Below are positions 40,214 to 48,527 of a DNA stretch of 64,000 nucleotides, one piece after another. The notes under the pieces were generated by a model. That model worked only from the letters and a program-made list of their open reading frames with translations. It did no database searches and had not been told where the DNA came from. The stretch is from Falsiroseomonas sp041690465 (GTDB taxonomy: Bacteria; Pseudomonadota; Alphaproteobacteria; Acetobacterales; Acetobacteraceae), in assembly GCF_041690465.1 (NCBI RefSeq), contig NZ_JAWLHG010000006.1, positions 147,132-211,131 on the forward strand, in the 5' to 3' direction. Within the stretch, counting starts at the first letter, position 1, and every line of letters starts with the position of its first letter. Position numbers and translations under genes: made by a program.

Positions 40214-41239
40214 ATGGGACCCCAGGATGCCAGCCGCCCACCCAGCCGCCCACCGGGCATGCGCCGTCGGAGCCTCGTCGCGCTCTCCGCCTCGGGGCTC
40301 GCCCTGCCCGGCCTCCTGCGAGCGCAGGAGGCACCGTTTCCCAACCGCCCCATCCGGGTGATCGTGCCCTACGGCGCCGGCGGAGCCACCGACGTCACGA
40401 TGCGCGTGCTGGCGCCGAAGCTTTCTGAGATCCTCGGTCAGTCGGTCGTGGTGGAGAATCGCGTCGGCAGCGGCGGCACCGTGGGCACCAACTATGTCGC
40501 GCGCTCCGCGCCCGATGGCTATACGCTGGTCTGCGCTGCGCTGTCGGCGGTCGGCATCGCCGTGCACCTCTACTCTAACCTGCCCTACGACCCGTTACGC
40601 GACCTCACCGCGATTGCACCAACGGTCTATGTGCCGCTCGCCCTCGCGGCGACGACGCGCGGCTGGAACGTGCGCACCGCGCAGGAGCTGATTGCGGAGC
40701 TGAAGGCGAATCCCGGCAAGTACCACTACGCCAGCAATGGCGTCGGCACGACCAGTCACTTGGCCGGCGCCAACTTCGTCGCGCATACCGGCACAAACGT
40801 GGTGCACGTGCCCTATCGCAGCGCCGGCGCCGCATTTACCGCACTGCTCGCCGGCGAGGTGCAGTTCACGCATGAGGTGCTGAGCGCGCTGAAGCCGCAT
40901 CAGGAGAGCGGCGGCGCACGCGTGCTGTTCGTCGCCAGTGACCAGCGCTCGCCGGTCATGCCGGAGGTGCCGACGCTCGCCGAGGCGGGCTTGCCGCCGT
41001 ACAAGGCCTATTCCTGGTTCGGCCTGTTCGGCCCTGCCAACATGCCGGCTGAGCTGGTCGCGAAGCTCAACAGCGCAGTGGACCGCGCGCTGGCGGATCC
41101 GGAAACCGGACCGCGGCTGGTCTCGCTCGATGCTGTACTGATGCGCGGCTACTCGCCGCAGCGCTTCGCGCAGTACCTGCGCGACGAGATCGCGGCGTGG
41201 GAGCCGCTGGTGCGCGCGTCCGGGGCGCGGGTGGAATAG
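40214..41239 (+). CDS. Second Bug/TctC-family substrate-binding protein
   Basis: This 341-residue receptor is similar to the one at 37817. A Tat-like N-terminus (RRRSLVALSASGLALPGLLR) leads to PFPNRPIRVIVPYGAGGATD, VVENRVGSGGTVGTNYVARS and APDGYTLVCAALSAVGIAVH. The sequence resemblance to the first Bug suggests tandem duplication and divergence, perhaps giving receptors of different affinity. No cognate membrane pair is present. Confidence 0.9.
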   Translation: MGPQDASRPPSRPPGMRRRSLVALSASGLALPGLLRAQEAPFPNRPIRVIVPYGAGGATDVTMRVLAPKLSEILGQSVVVENRVGSGGTVGTNYVARSAPDGYTLVCAALSAVGIAVHLYSNLPYDPLRDLTAIAPTVYVPLALAATTRGWNVRTAQELIAELKANPGKYHYASNGVGTTSHLAGANFVAHTGTNVVHVPYRSAGAAFTALLAGEVQFTHEVLSALKPHQESGGARVLFVASDQRSPVMPEVPTLAEAGLPPYKAYSWFGLFGPANMPAELVAKLNSAVDRALADPETGPRLVSLDAVLMRGYSPQRFAQYLRDEIAAWEPLVRASGARVE

Positions 41240-41243
41240 CCCA

Positions 41244-42146
41244 TCAGCCGCCCGTGTCACGCCGCGTGGCATGCGCAAGCAGCTCCGTGGCGAAAGCCTC
41301 CGCCAGCCGGTCGCGGCCACCGCCACGCGCGCGCAGCAGCAGGTACCGGAAGGGTACGGCCGGCGCAAAGGGGAGTGCAACGATCGGCAGCCCGCGTGCC
41401 TCGTCCGCCGCCACCAGCGGATTGACCAGCGCGACGCCGAGCCCCGCCGCGACAAGGCGACAGAGAGTTGCGCTGTACGGTGTCTCCAGCCGGATGCGCG
41501 GCTCGACTCCCGCCGTGCGGAACACCTGCTCGGAACTGTGCCGCGTGCCGTCCTCCAGCGCGAGCGCAAGGAATGGTTCCTCAGCGATGTCACCTGGGCT
41601 GACCGGCGTGCGGCGCCGCGCCAGGCGGTGGCCGCGCGGCACCACCAGCACGCCCGGCAAGGTCAGGAACTCCTCCTCCTCCACGGCCGGGAAGCCACTG
41701 CGCGGCGCGGCAAGGCCGAAATCCGCCTGTCGCGTTGCCACCCATTCGTAGACGGTGGTGGAAGGGCGCACCTGCAACGCCACCGTCGCCGCCGGCCGGC
41801 TCCGCAGGAAACGGGCGAGCGCATCCACCATCACTCCCCCGGCCAGCGCCGGCAGACAGGCCAGGCGCAGCCGTCCGGTGCCGAAATTGCGGATGTCCTG
41901 CGCCGCCACGCGCAACCGGTCGAGACCGCTGAAAGCACGCTCCACCTCGCGCAGGAATGCCTCGCCTTCCGGCGTGAGGCGTGCGGCACCCTGTCCGCGC
42001 AGGAACAGCGGGAAGCCGATGCCCGCCTCCAGCCGCGCCACGGAACGCGTGAGCGAAGGCTGCCCTACGTTCAGCGCGCGCGCGGCGCGGGAGAAGCCGC
42101 CATGCCGCGCCACGGCGTGGAAGGCCTCCACCTGCTTCAGCTCCAT
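41244..42146 (-). CDS. LysR-family regulator of the amino-acid cassette
   Basis: In this 300-residue protein the HTH is at the N-terminus: MELKQVEAFHAVARHGGFSR, ALNVGQPSLTRSVARLEAGI. The effector domain has LACLPALAGGVMVDALARFL and LVAAGLGVALVNPLVA. ATG 42146 has GGAGGGG just upstream; a second ATG at 42158 is in frame. It is divergent from the PLP-enzyme gene, with a 12-bp inverted repeat in the gap, so it probably controls the 42.2-48.5 kb operon. Confidence 0.92.
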   Translation of the reverse strand: MELKQVEAFHAVARHGGFSRAARALNVGQPSLTRSVARLEAGIGFPLFLRGQGAARLTPEGEAFLREVERAFSGLDRLRVAAQDIRNFGTGRLRLACLPALAGGVMVDALARFLRSRPAATVALQVRPSTTVYEWVATRQADFGLAAPRSGFPAVEEEEFLTLPGVLVVPRGHRLARRRTPVSPGDIAEEPFLALALEDGTRHSSEQVFRTAGVEPRIRLETPYSATLCRLVAAGLGVALVNPLVAADEARGLPIVALPFAPAVPFRYLLLRARGGGRDRLAEAFATELLAHATRRDTGG

Positions 42147-42158
42147 CCGCCCCTCCAT

Positions 42159-42190
42159 GCCTTTGTCGCATGGAAGCTGCGACACAAGGC
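42159..42190. promoter_or_regulatory. Inverted repeat, likely LysR operator
   Basis: TGTCGCA (42164-42170) and TGCGACA (42178-42184) are perfect arms around a 7-base centre. Flanking GCCTT and AAGGC extend the repeat to 12 bp with one bulged base. It lies between divergent lysR and the PLP-enzyme gene, just where a LysR protein would act on both. Confidence 0.7.
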
Positions 42191-42220
42191 ATTTGACGGC
42201 ATGGATGCGGGCGCGCGTCA

Positions 42221-43408
42221 ATGCGCCGCATGGAAGGTGCGGCGATCCGGCGCAATCCCGACCTGCTCGGCTTCCGGCCACTCGATGGCGGCCCGGACCT
42301 GCCCGTCGGCGACTGGCCCGAAGGCTGCCCACGCGCACGAGCCGCCGGCACGCCCACCAGCCTTGCCGCCATCTACGCGCCGCGCGAACGCAGGCTGCCG
42401 CCGCCGGGTGCCCGCATGGCGGAAGCCGGCGATTGGCTTCCCTATCTGCGCTGGGACGGGATGGGCGAAGGGGGCACGCCACTCATCGAATTGCGTGCGC
42501 CGGACTCGCTCGGCTCGCTCGCCGTGAAGGCCGAGTGGATGAACCCGACCGGCAGCCACAAGGACCGCATGTCGCCGCTGGTCCTCGCCCGCGCGAGGGA
42601 GATCGGCGCGCGCGGCGTGGTCTGCGCCTCCTCGGGCAATGCGGGCGTGTCGCTCGCGGCGTATGCGGCACGCGCCGGCCTGGAATGCTGCGTCGTGGTG
42701 ACGCCGGCCGTGCCCGACGCGGTGCGTCGCGCCCTGCATGCCCACGGCGCGCGCGTGCTCGGCGCACATGACAGCACCGCGCGATGGACCGTCGCGGCAA
42801 GGCTGGCGGCGGAAGGTTGGTATCCCGCCACCAATCACGCCTTGCCCGCCGTCGGCAGCAGCGCCTGGGGCGTCGAAGGCTACCGCACGCTCGCCTTCGA
42901 GATTGCGGCCGCAATGTCGGACGGGGTGGACGCCATCTTCGTACCGACGGCACGCGGCGACACCATCTGGGGCCTCGCCACCGGCTTCGCAGCGCTGCGC
43001 GAAGCGGGTCTCTCGCGGCATGCCGTGCCGCGGCTGATCGCGGTGGAGCCTTTCCCGCGACTCACCGCGGTGCTCGCCGGGCGTGCGCGTATCACCGATG
43101 TTTTCTCCGGCAACACGCGCCAGGCGTCCACCGCCGGTGCGACGACCACCGACCAGGCGCTGCGCGCGGTGCGCGAGTCCGGTGGCGCGGCGATCGTTGT
43201 GGACGACGCGGAAGCGGAGGCCGCGCAGGCGGCCCTTGCCGCACGGCACGGCCTGTTCCTTGAACTGTGCGCTGCCGCCTGCTTCGCAGCGCTGCCCCGT
43301 GCGGCCAACCTGCTGCCGGATGGAGCACGCGTGGTGCTGATCGGCACCTCCGCCGGCATGCGCGACACCGCCACTGCGCCGCCGCCGCTGTTGGAGATGG
43401 CTGCATGA
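42221..43408 (+). CDS. Threonine-synthase-like PLP enzyme (fold type II)
   Basis: This 395-residue protein has the Schiff-base Lys in WMNPTGSHKDRMSPLV (about residue 114) and the phosphate-binding loop SSGNAGVSLAAYA. LIGTSAGMRDT is near the C-terminus. The pattern is closest to threonine synthase, but the gene stands in a catabolic setting and not with hom or thrB, so it may instead carry out a beta- or gamma-elimination or replacement on an amino acid. Another ATG at 42230 could serve. First gene of an operon with tight overlaps. Confidence 0.82.
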   Translation: MRRMEGAAIRRNPDLLGFRPLDGGPDLPVGDWPEGCPRARAAGTPTSLAAIYAPRERRLPPPGARMAEAGDWLPYLRWDGMGEGGTPLIELRAPDSLGSLAVKAEWMNPTGSHKDRMSPLVLARAREIGARGVVCASSGNAGVSLAAYAARAGLECCVVVTPAVPDAVRRALHAHGARVLGAHDSTARWTVAARLAAEGWYPATNHALPAVGSSAWGVEGYRTLAFEIAAAMSDGVDAIFVPTARGDTIWGLATGFAALREAGLSRHAVPRLIAVEPFPRLTAVLAGRARITDVFSGNTRQASTAGATTTDQALRAVRESGGAAIVVDDAEAEAAQAALAARHGLFLELCAAACFAALPRAANLLPDGARVVLIGTSAGMRDTATAPPPLLEMAA

Positions 43409-44778
43409 TCGGCTCTGCCTTCCATCCCGGCTTCCTCGCCCAGCCCTATTGGTGGGAAGCTGCGCCTCCCGAGACGGCGCGTGACGAACCACTGCCGAAG
43501 CGCGTCGACCTGGTCGTCATCGGCAGCGGCTTTGCCGGCCTCTCCGCGGCGCTGGAAGCGGCGCGTGGCGGTGCTTCCGTGGCGGTGCTGGATGCCGGGC
43601 CACTCGGCGGCGGTGCCTCCTCGCGCTCAGGCGGCATGGTGAGTTCCGGCCAGAAGCTGGTGCTGACCGCGGCACTGAAGGGGCTGCCGGCAGAGAAGCA
43701 GCTCGCCGCGCTTGAGGACAGCAAAGCCACCTTCGAATTCCTGAAGGACCTGATCACCCGCGAGAAGCTGGACGCCGACCTGCAGCTCTGCGGCCGCTTC
43801 TTCGGCGCCTTCGCGCCGAAGCACCTGGAGACGCTGAAGCGCAACGCGGAGACGCTTCATGCGCGCACCGGCGTCACCATCCGCATCCTCTCGCGCGAAG
43901 AACAGCACGAGGAGGTGGGGAGCGACTACTTCCATGGCGGCTTCGTCGTGGAGGATTATGGCGGCCTGCATCCCGCCAAGCTGAACCGCGCCCTGCGCGA
44001 GGCGGCCCGCGCCACGGGCGCGCGGCTGTTCAGCCATGCCCGCGTGCTCGGCACGCTGCGCGACGGCGACGGGCACAAGGTGTCCACGGAGCGCGGCGAG
44101 GTCCGCGCGCAGCACGTGCTCTATGCCACCAACGGCTATACCGACACCTCAAGCGCCTGGCTGCAGAAGCGCCTGGTGCCGGTGATGAGCTACCAGATCG
44201 CGACCGAGCCGCTTCCGCCAGGCATGATGGATCGCTTGATCCCACGCCTCCGGATGGTGACCGACAGCCGCAAGGAGCTGACCTACACGCGTCCCTCGCC
44301 GGACGGCACCCGCATCCTGTTCGGCTGCCGTCCCCGCGCGTTGCAGGTGGAGCCGCAGCGCCTGGCGCTGGCGCTGCGCGCGCGCATGCTCCGCTTCTGG
44401 CCGGAGCTGTCGCCCATCCGCATCACCCATGCCTGGGGCGGCTATGTCGCGATGACGGCAGATCGCATCGCGCATGTGACGGAGAAGAACGGCGTGATGC
44501 ACGCGGTCGGCTGCAACGGCAACGGCGTGGCACTGATGACATTCCTCGGCTGGCACGCCGCGCAGCTGATGCTCGGCCGCACCAACCGGCGTGCCTTCTT
44601 CGCCGACATCCCCTTCCCGGCCGTGCCGCCGCTGACCAACACCGCGGCCTTCGTGCAGCTGGCCAGCGCCGCCTACCACCTCCGCGACTTCACCGCCAAC
44701 CCGGGCGAGGTCGTGGCCGAACGGCTGGGACGACCCCGCCGGAGCACCACCACAACCACGAAGGAGGCAAGAGAGTGA
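43405..44778 (+). CDS. DAO-type FAD-dependent amino-acid/amine oxidoreductase
   Basis: This 457-residue flavoenzyme has its FAD-binding start at VDLVVIGSGFAGLSAALEAARGGASVAVLDAGPLGGGASSRSGGM, followed by YFHGGFVVEDYGGLHPAKLNRAL and a C-terminal HAVGCNGNGVALMTFLGWHAA. This arrangement occurs in gamma-glutamylputrescine oxidase and similar amine oxidases acting on secondary or N-substituted amines. The ATG overlaps the PLP-enzyme stop (ATGA). The substrate is unknown. Confidence 0.88.
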   Translation: MIGSAFHPGFLAQPYWWEAAPPETARDEPLPKRVDLVVIGSGFAGLSAALEAARGGASVAVLDAGPLGGGASSRSGGMVSSGQKLVLTAALKGLPAEKQLAALEDSKATFEFLKDLITREKLDADLQLCGRFFGAFAPKHLETLKRNAETLHARTGVTIRILSREEQHEEVGSDYFHGGFVVEDYGGLHPAKLNRALREAARATGARLFSHARVLGTLRDGDGHKVSTERGEVRAQHVLYATNGYTDTSSAWLQKRLVPVMSYQIATEPLPPGMMDRLIPRLRMVTDSRKELTYTRPSPDGTRILFGCRPRALQVEPQRLALALRARMLRFWPELSPIRITHAWGGYVAMTADRIAHVTEKNGVMHAVGCNGNGVALMTFLGWHAAQLMLGRTNRRAFFADIPFPAVPPLTNTAAFVQLASAAYHLRDFTANPGEVVAERLGRPRRSTTTTTKEARE

Positions 44779-45608
44779 GGATATTCCGCAGGAGTCTGGC
44801 AGCGAGTGCGCTGCTGCTCGGTCTCGCGGCCGGGCAGGCGCTGGCACAGCAATTGCCACCACTGCCGCAATCCATCCGCGAGCAGGGCGTGCTGCGAGCC
44901 GGCGTGCGCTGCGACCAGCCGCCCTACGGCTTCCGCGGCCCCGATGGCGGATACGCCGGGGTGGAGGTGGAGATGGCGCGTCAGATGGCCGCCTGGGCCT
45001 TCGGCAGCGCCGACAAGATCGAGCTGCAATGCGTCACCGCCGCCAACCGCATCCCGCAGCTCAACGCCCGCCGCGTGGACCTGCTGATCGCCACCCTCGG
45101 CGTCACGCCCGATCGCGCGCGGGTGGTCGACTTCTCCGAGGCCTATCGCTGGGGCGGATCCGACCTGCTGGTGCGTCGCGACAGCCCGATCCGCGGCCTG
45201 GACGACCTGCAGGGCCGCACGGTCATCATGCTGAGCGGCACCACCCAGGCCGCCTGGTTCGACGCCAACATGCCGAACCTCAACACGCTGCGTCTCAACA
45301 CCGCCTCGGACGCGCTGCAATCCCTGCTGCAGGGGCGCGGCGAAGCCTATGCGCATGATGCGGCGACGCTGATCGTCATCGCCGCGCGCGACCAGAACCT
45401 GCGCCTGGTGGGCGAGCCCTTCGCGGTCTCCGACGCTGCCGTCGGGCTGCGCAAGAACGAGCCGGAGTGGATGGCCTGGATCAACGCCGCGCTGGCGCGG
45501 ATGAAGTCCGAGGGGCTCTACACCCAGTGGCTCGAGAAATGGGTGCCGGCGGAGATCCGCGGGCCCTACACCGCGGCATTCACGCAGCCGCGGCCGAACG
45601 CCCGCTGA
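44775..45608 (+). CDS. Polar amino-acid ABC transporter substrate-binding protein
   Basis: In this 277-residue receptor, residues 1-24 are a signal peptide (SLAASALLLGLAAGQALAQ). The mature part has the family-3 start IREQGVLRAGVRCDQPPYGF, then AGVEVEMARQMAAWAFG, ARRVDLLIATLGVTPDRARVV and LDDLQGRTVIMLSGTTQ. It starts at GTG within the stop of the oxidase gene (GTGA) and delivers substrate to the two permeases that follow. Confidence 0.92.
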   Translation: MRIFRRSLAASALLLGLAAGQALAQQLPPLPQSIREQGVLRAGVRCDQPPYGFRGPDGGYAGVEVEMARQMAAWAFGSADKIELQCVTAANRIPQLNARRVDLLIATLGVTPDRARVVDFSEAYRWGGSDLLVRRDSPIRGLDDLQGRTVIMLSGTTQAAWFDANMPNLNTLRLNTASDALQSLLQGRGEAYAHDAATLIVIAARDQNLRLVGEPFAVSDAAVGLRKNEPEWMAWINAALARMKSEGLYTQWLEKWVPAEIRGPYTAAFTQPRPNAR

Positions 45609-45617
45609 GCCACGGCT

Positions 45618-46280
45618 TTGGAATTCGACGTCGCCTATCTGGTGAAGCAGTTGCCGGCGCTACGCGCCGGCTTCCTGCTCACCATCCAGATCAGCCTGAT
45701 CGCAATGGTGATCTCCATCGTGATCGGGCTGGTCTGCGCCAGCATGCGGGTGATGCGCGTGCCGGTGCTGGCGCAGCTCGTCGCGGCGTATGTCGAGTTC
45801 ATCCGCAACACCCCGCTGCTGGTGCAGCTGTTCTTCGTGTTCTTCGGCCTGCCCGCGCTCGGCCTCACGTTGTCGCTGTTCTGGTCCGGGGTGCTGGCGC
45901 TCACCCTATGGGCCGGCGCCTTTCAGACCGAGAACGTGCGCGGCGGCCTGGCTGCGATCGCGCCCGGTCTGCGGGAGGCGGGGCGCGCGCTCGGCCTCTC
46001 GCGCGGGCAGTACCTTCGGCTTGTCGGCCTGCCGCTTGCGGTGCGTGTAGGACTGCCCTCGATGCTCAACACCTGCGTCTCGCTCGTGAAGAACAGCGCC
46101 TATGTCTCGGCGATCGGCCTGCGTGACCTGGCGGGGGTCGCCTTCGACCGCATCGCCAGCGACTTCCGCGCCTTCGAAATGCTGGCCGTGCTGCTGGTGG
46201 GCTATCTCGTCCTGGTGCTGTCGCTCAGCTTTGCCGTGCGGGTCATCGAGCATCGGTTGCAGGCGCCCTTCCGCGCATGA
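45618..46280 (+). CDS. Amino-acid ABC transporter permease (first)
   Basis: This 220-residue HisM/GlnP-family permease has RAGFLLTIQISLIAMVISIVI as its first membrane segment, VEFIRNTPLLVQLFFVFFGL with the RNTPLLVQ hallmark, and the EAA-like AGRALGLSRGQYLRLVGLPLAV. The likely start is TTG 45618, ten bases after the receptor stop; a GTG at 45642 is another option. Its stop overlaps the next permease (ATGA). Confidence 0.9.
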   Translation: MEFDVAYLVKQLPALRAGFLLTIQISLIAMVISIVIGLVCASMRVMRVPVLAQLVAAYVEFIRNTPLLVQLFFVFFGLPALGLTLSLFWSGVLALTLWAGAFQTENVRGGLAAIAPGLREAGRALGLSRGQYLRLVGLPLAVRVGLPSMLNTCVSLVKNSAYVSAIGLRDLAGVAFDRIASDFRAFEMLAVLLVGYLVLVLSLSFAVRVIEHRLQAPFRA

Positions 46281-46987
46281 GTTACAGCCTCGCCCTCATC
46301 GTCGAGAACGCGCCGCTGCTGCTGATCGGCCTGCGCGCAACGCTGCTGCTCGCCGCGGTCACGCTGCTCTCCTCCACCATCCTGGGCGTGGTGCTCGGCA
46401 CGCTCGCCACCGTGAAGCCGCGCTGGGTGCGCGTGCTGGTCGCGCTCTACGTCGAGACCTTTCGCGATATCCCGTTGATCGTCACCATCTTCACCATCTT
46501 CTTCGGCGCGCCCTTTCTCGGCGTGCCGCTGGAGCCATTCCCCGCCGTCGCACTCGGCCTCTCCCTGTGGGGCGGCGCGAATGGGGCGGAGATCGTGCGC
46601 GGCGGCATCAATGCCGTGCACAACGGCCAGCGCGAGGCGGCCACCGCGCTCGGCCTCAGGCTGTGGAAGATCTACCTGCTGATCCTTTGGCCGCAGGCAT
46701 TGCGCGCGGTACTGCCTGCCTTCACCGGGCTGCTGGCGCTGATCGTGCAATCCACCTCGCTCGGCGCGCTCGTCGGCGTGACCGAGTTCCTCAAGGCGGG
46801 CGGCCTCATCATCGAGCGCAGCACGGTGATGCAAGGCATTAATCCGGCCTTTGGGATCTACACCTTCGTGCTGCTCGTCTACTTCTCCATCTGCTCGGTC
46901 CTCACCTGGCTGTCGCGCCGGCTCGAACGCCGGCTCGGCCGCTCCTCCACCAGCACCATCCGCGCGCCCGACGCGTCGAGCCTCTGA
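46277..46987 (+). CDS. Amino-acid ABC transporter permease (second)
   Basis: This 236-residue permease pairs with the one before. LLLIGLRATLLLAAVTLLSST and YVETFRDIPLIVTIFTIFFG (variant of the FRNTPL motif) are visible, and the ATPase-contact loop is EAATALGLRLWKIYLLILWPQAL. It overlaps the first permease by ATGA. No ATPase follows; the next gene is a lyase. Confidence 0.9.
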   Translation: MSYSLALIVENAPLLLIGLRATLLLAAVTLLSSTILGVVLGTLATVKPRWVRVLVALYVETFRDIPLIVTIFTIFFGAPFLGVPLEPFPAVALGLSLWGGANGAEIVRGGINAVHNGQREAATALGLRLWKIYLLILWPQALRAVLPAFTGLLALIVQSTSLGALVGVTEFLKAGGLIIERSTVMQGINPAFGIYTFVLLVYFSICSVLTWLSRRLERRLGRSSTSTIRAPDASSL

Positions 46988-47008
46988 GTCCCCTTCCGGA
47001 GTAGCCCC

Positions 47009-48517
47009 ATGTCGCACGCATCCAAGGTCAGCCGCCGCCTCGCCCAGGGGATTGCGCCGGAGGTGCTGGAGCACATCTACACCCCACGCCTGGCGGGCGA
47101 ACTGGTGCTCACTTTCCCCTATCTCGGCGCGCTGAACGCCGCGCATCTCGTCATGCTTGCGCGCCAGGGCATCGTGACGCCGGCGCAGGCTGCCGCGATT
47201 GCCCGCGGGCTGCTGAAGATGGAGGACGAGGGACCCGATGCGATCACGCCCGACCCGGCGCTGGAGGACGCCTACTTCAACGTCGAGGCGCGACTGATCG
47301 CGCTCGTCGGCGCCGATCCCGGCGGCCGGCTGCATATCGCGCGCAGCCGAAACGACCTCTCCGCTGCGCTCGACCGGTTGCGTGTGCGCGACGCGGTGCT
47401 GCGCCTGCTCGACGGCGCCGCCGCGCTGCGCCGTACCCTGATCGCTCGCGGCGCGCTTTTCGCCGAAGTGGTGATGCCTGGCTACACGCATCTGCAACCC
47501 GCACAGCCTATCACCTTCGGCTATTATCTCACCGGCCTCGCCTCCGCGCTGGAGCGCGACGCGGCGCGGCTGCTGGATGCCTGGCCCCGGCTCAACCTTT
47601 CGCCGATGGGCGCTGCGGCGCTCGCCACCACCACCTTCCCCGTGGACCGTGCGCTGACGGCGCGGCTGCTCGGCTTCGAAGGGCTCCTCGAGCACGGGCT
47701 GGACTGCGTCGCCAGCCGGGATTTCTCGGTGGAGGTGGTTGCGGCCGCCGCGCAACTCGCCCTCACGCTGAGCCGCTTCGCCGAGGACATGCATGTCGCG
47801 GTCAGCCACGAATTCTCCTCGATCGAGTTCCCGGACTCGGTCTGCGGCACCTCCTCGATCATGCCGCAGAAGAAGAACCCGGTCGTGCTCGAGCACCTGA
47901 AAGGCAAGGCCGGGCATGTCGTGGCGGCCTTCGCCTCGGCCGGCGCAATCATCCGCGGCAGCCACTTCACCAATACGTTGGATGCGCACCGCGAAGGCCA
48001 GGCGATGATCTGGCCGGCGCTCGCCGAGACGGAGCGGGCGCTGGCGCTTGCCGGCATCGCCGCGGCGACGGCGGAGCCGAACGCGGAGCTGCTGCTGGCC
48101 CGCGCACGGGCGAACTTCTCCACCGCAACCGACCTGGCCGATGCGCTGGTGCGCGGCGCCGGCATGGACTTCCGCACCGCCCACCACGTCGCAGGCGCGG
48201 TGGTGCGGCGGCTGATGGAGGCCGGGCGCGGCGCACATGAGGCGACGGTCGAGATCGTGGACGCGGCGGCCGTGGAGGTTGCCGGTCGGCCGGCGGACCT
48301 GGATGCCAGCGCGGTGGCGCAGGCTCTGGATCCCACCCGCTCGGTCGCCGCGCGCACCGTGCCCGGCGGCACGGCGCCCGCAGAGGTGCGGCGCATGGCC
48401 GCCCGCATGAGGGAACAGCTGACGGCAGACGAGGCGCGCGTCGGAGCATGGCGCGAAAGGCTGGCGGCGGCTGCGTCGGAGCGCCAGGCAGCGCTGCGCG
48501 CCCTCGCCGCCGGTTGA
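47009..48517 (+). CDS. Argininosuccinate-lyase-like protein of the aspartase/fumarase superfamily
   Basis: This 502-residue protein has the superfamily signature GTSSIMPQKKNPVV with the catalytic Ser loop, HIARSRNDLSAALDRLRVRD and VMPGYTHLQPAQPI (catalytic His-containing). These are ArgH-like features. Yet the N-terminus, the long C-terminal tail and the catabolic operon argue for a paralogue that releases fumarate from an N-substituted aspartate or similar. It may instead be a true ArgH duplicate. It is the last gene of the LysR-controlled operon and converges on the damaged ggt. Confidence 0.75.
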   Translation: MSHASKVSRRLAQGIAPEVLEHIYTPRLAGELVLTFPYLGALNAAHLVMLARQGIVTPAQAAAIARGLLKMEDEGPDAITPDPALEDAYFNVEARLIALVGADPGGRLHIARSRNDLSAALDRLRVRDAVLRLLDGAAALRRTLIARGALFAEVVMPGYTHLQPAQPITFGYYLTGLASALERDAARLLDAWPRLNLSPMGAAALATTTFPVDRALTARLLGFEGLLEHGLDCVASRDFSVEVVAAAAQLALTLSRFAEDMHVAVSHEFSSIEFPDSVCGTSSIMPQKKNPVVLEHLKGKAGHVVAAFASAGAIIRGSHFTNTLDAHREGQAMIWPALAETERALALAGIAAATAEPNAELLLARARANFSTATDLADALVRGAGMDFRTAHHVAGAVVRRLMEAGRGAHEATVEIVDAAAVEVAGRPADLDASAVAQALDPTRSVAARTVPGGTAPAEVRRMAARMREQLTADEARVGAWRERLAAAASERQAALRALAAG

Positions 48518-48527
48518 AGCGTCAGCG

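Noticed and set aside
42221..43408. Calling the PLP gene thrC
   Set aside because: Its neighbours are catabolic, no hom or thrB is present, and fold type II sequences alone do not prove threonine synthase.
47009..48517. Naming the lyase as a specific aminopolycarboxylate or EDDS lyase
   Set aside because: The sequence shows only the superfamily signature; substrate residues cannot be judged without alignment or structure.
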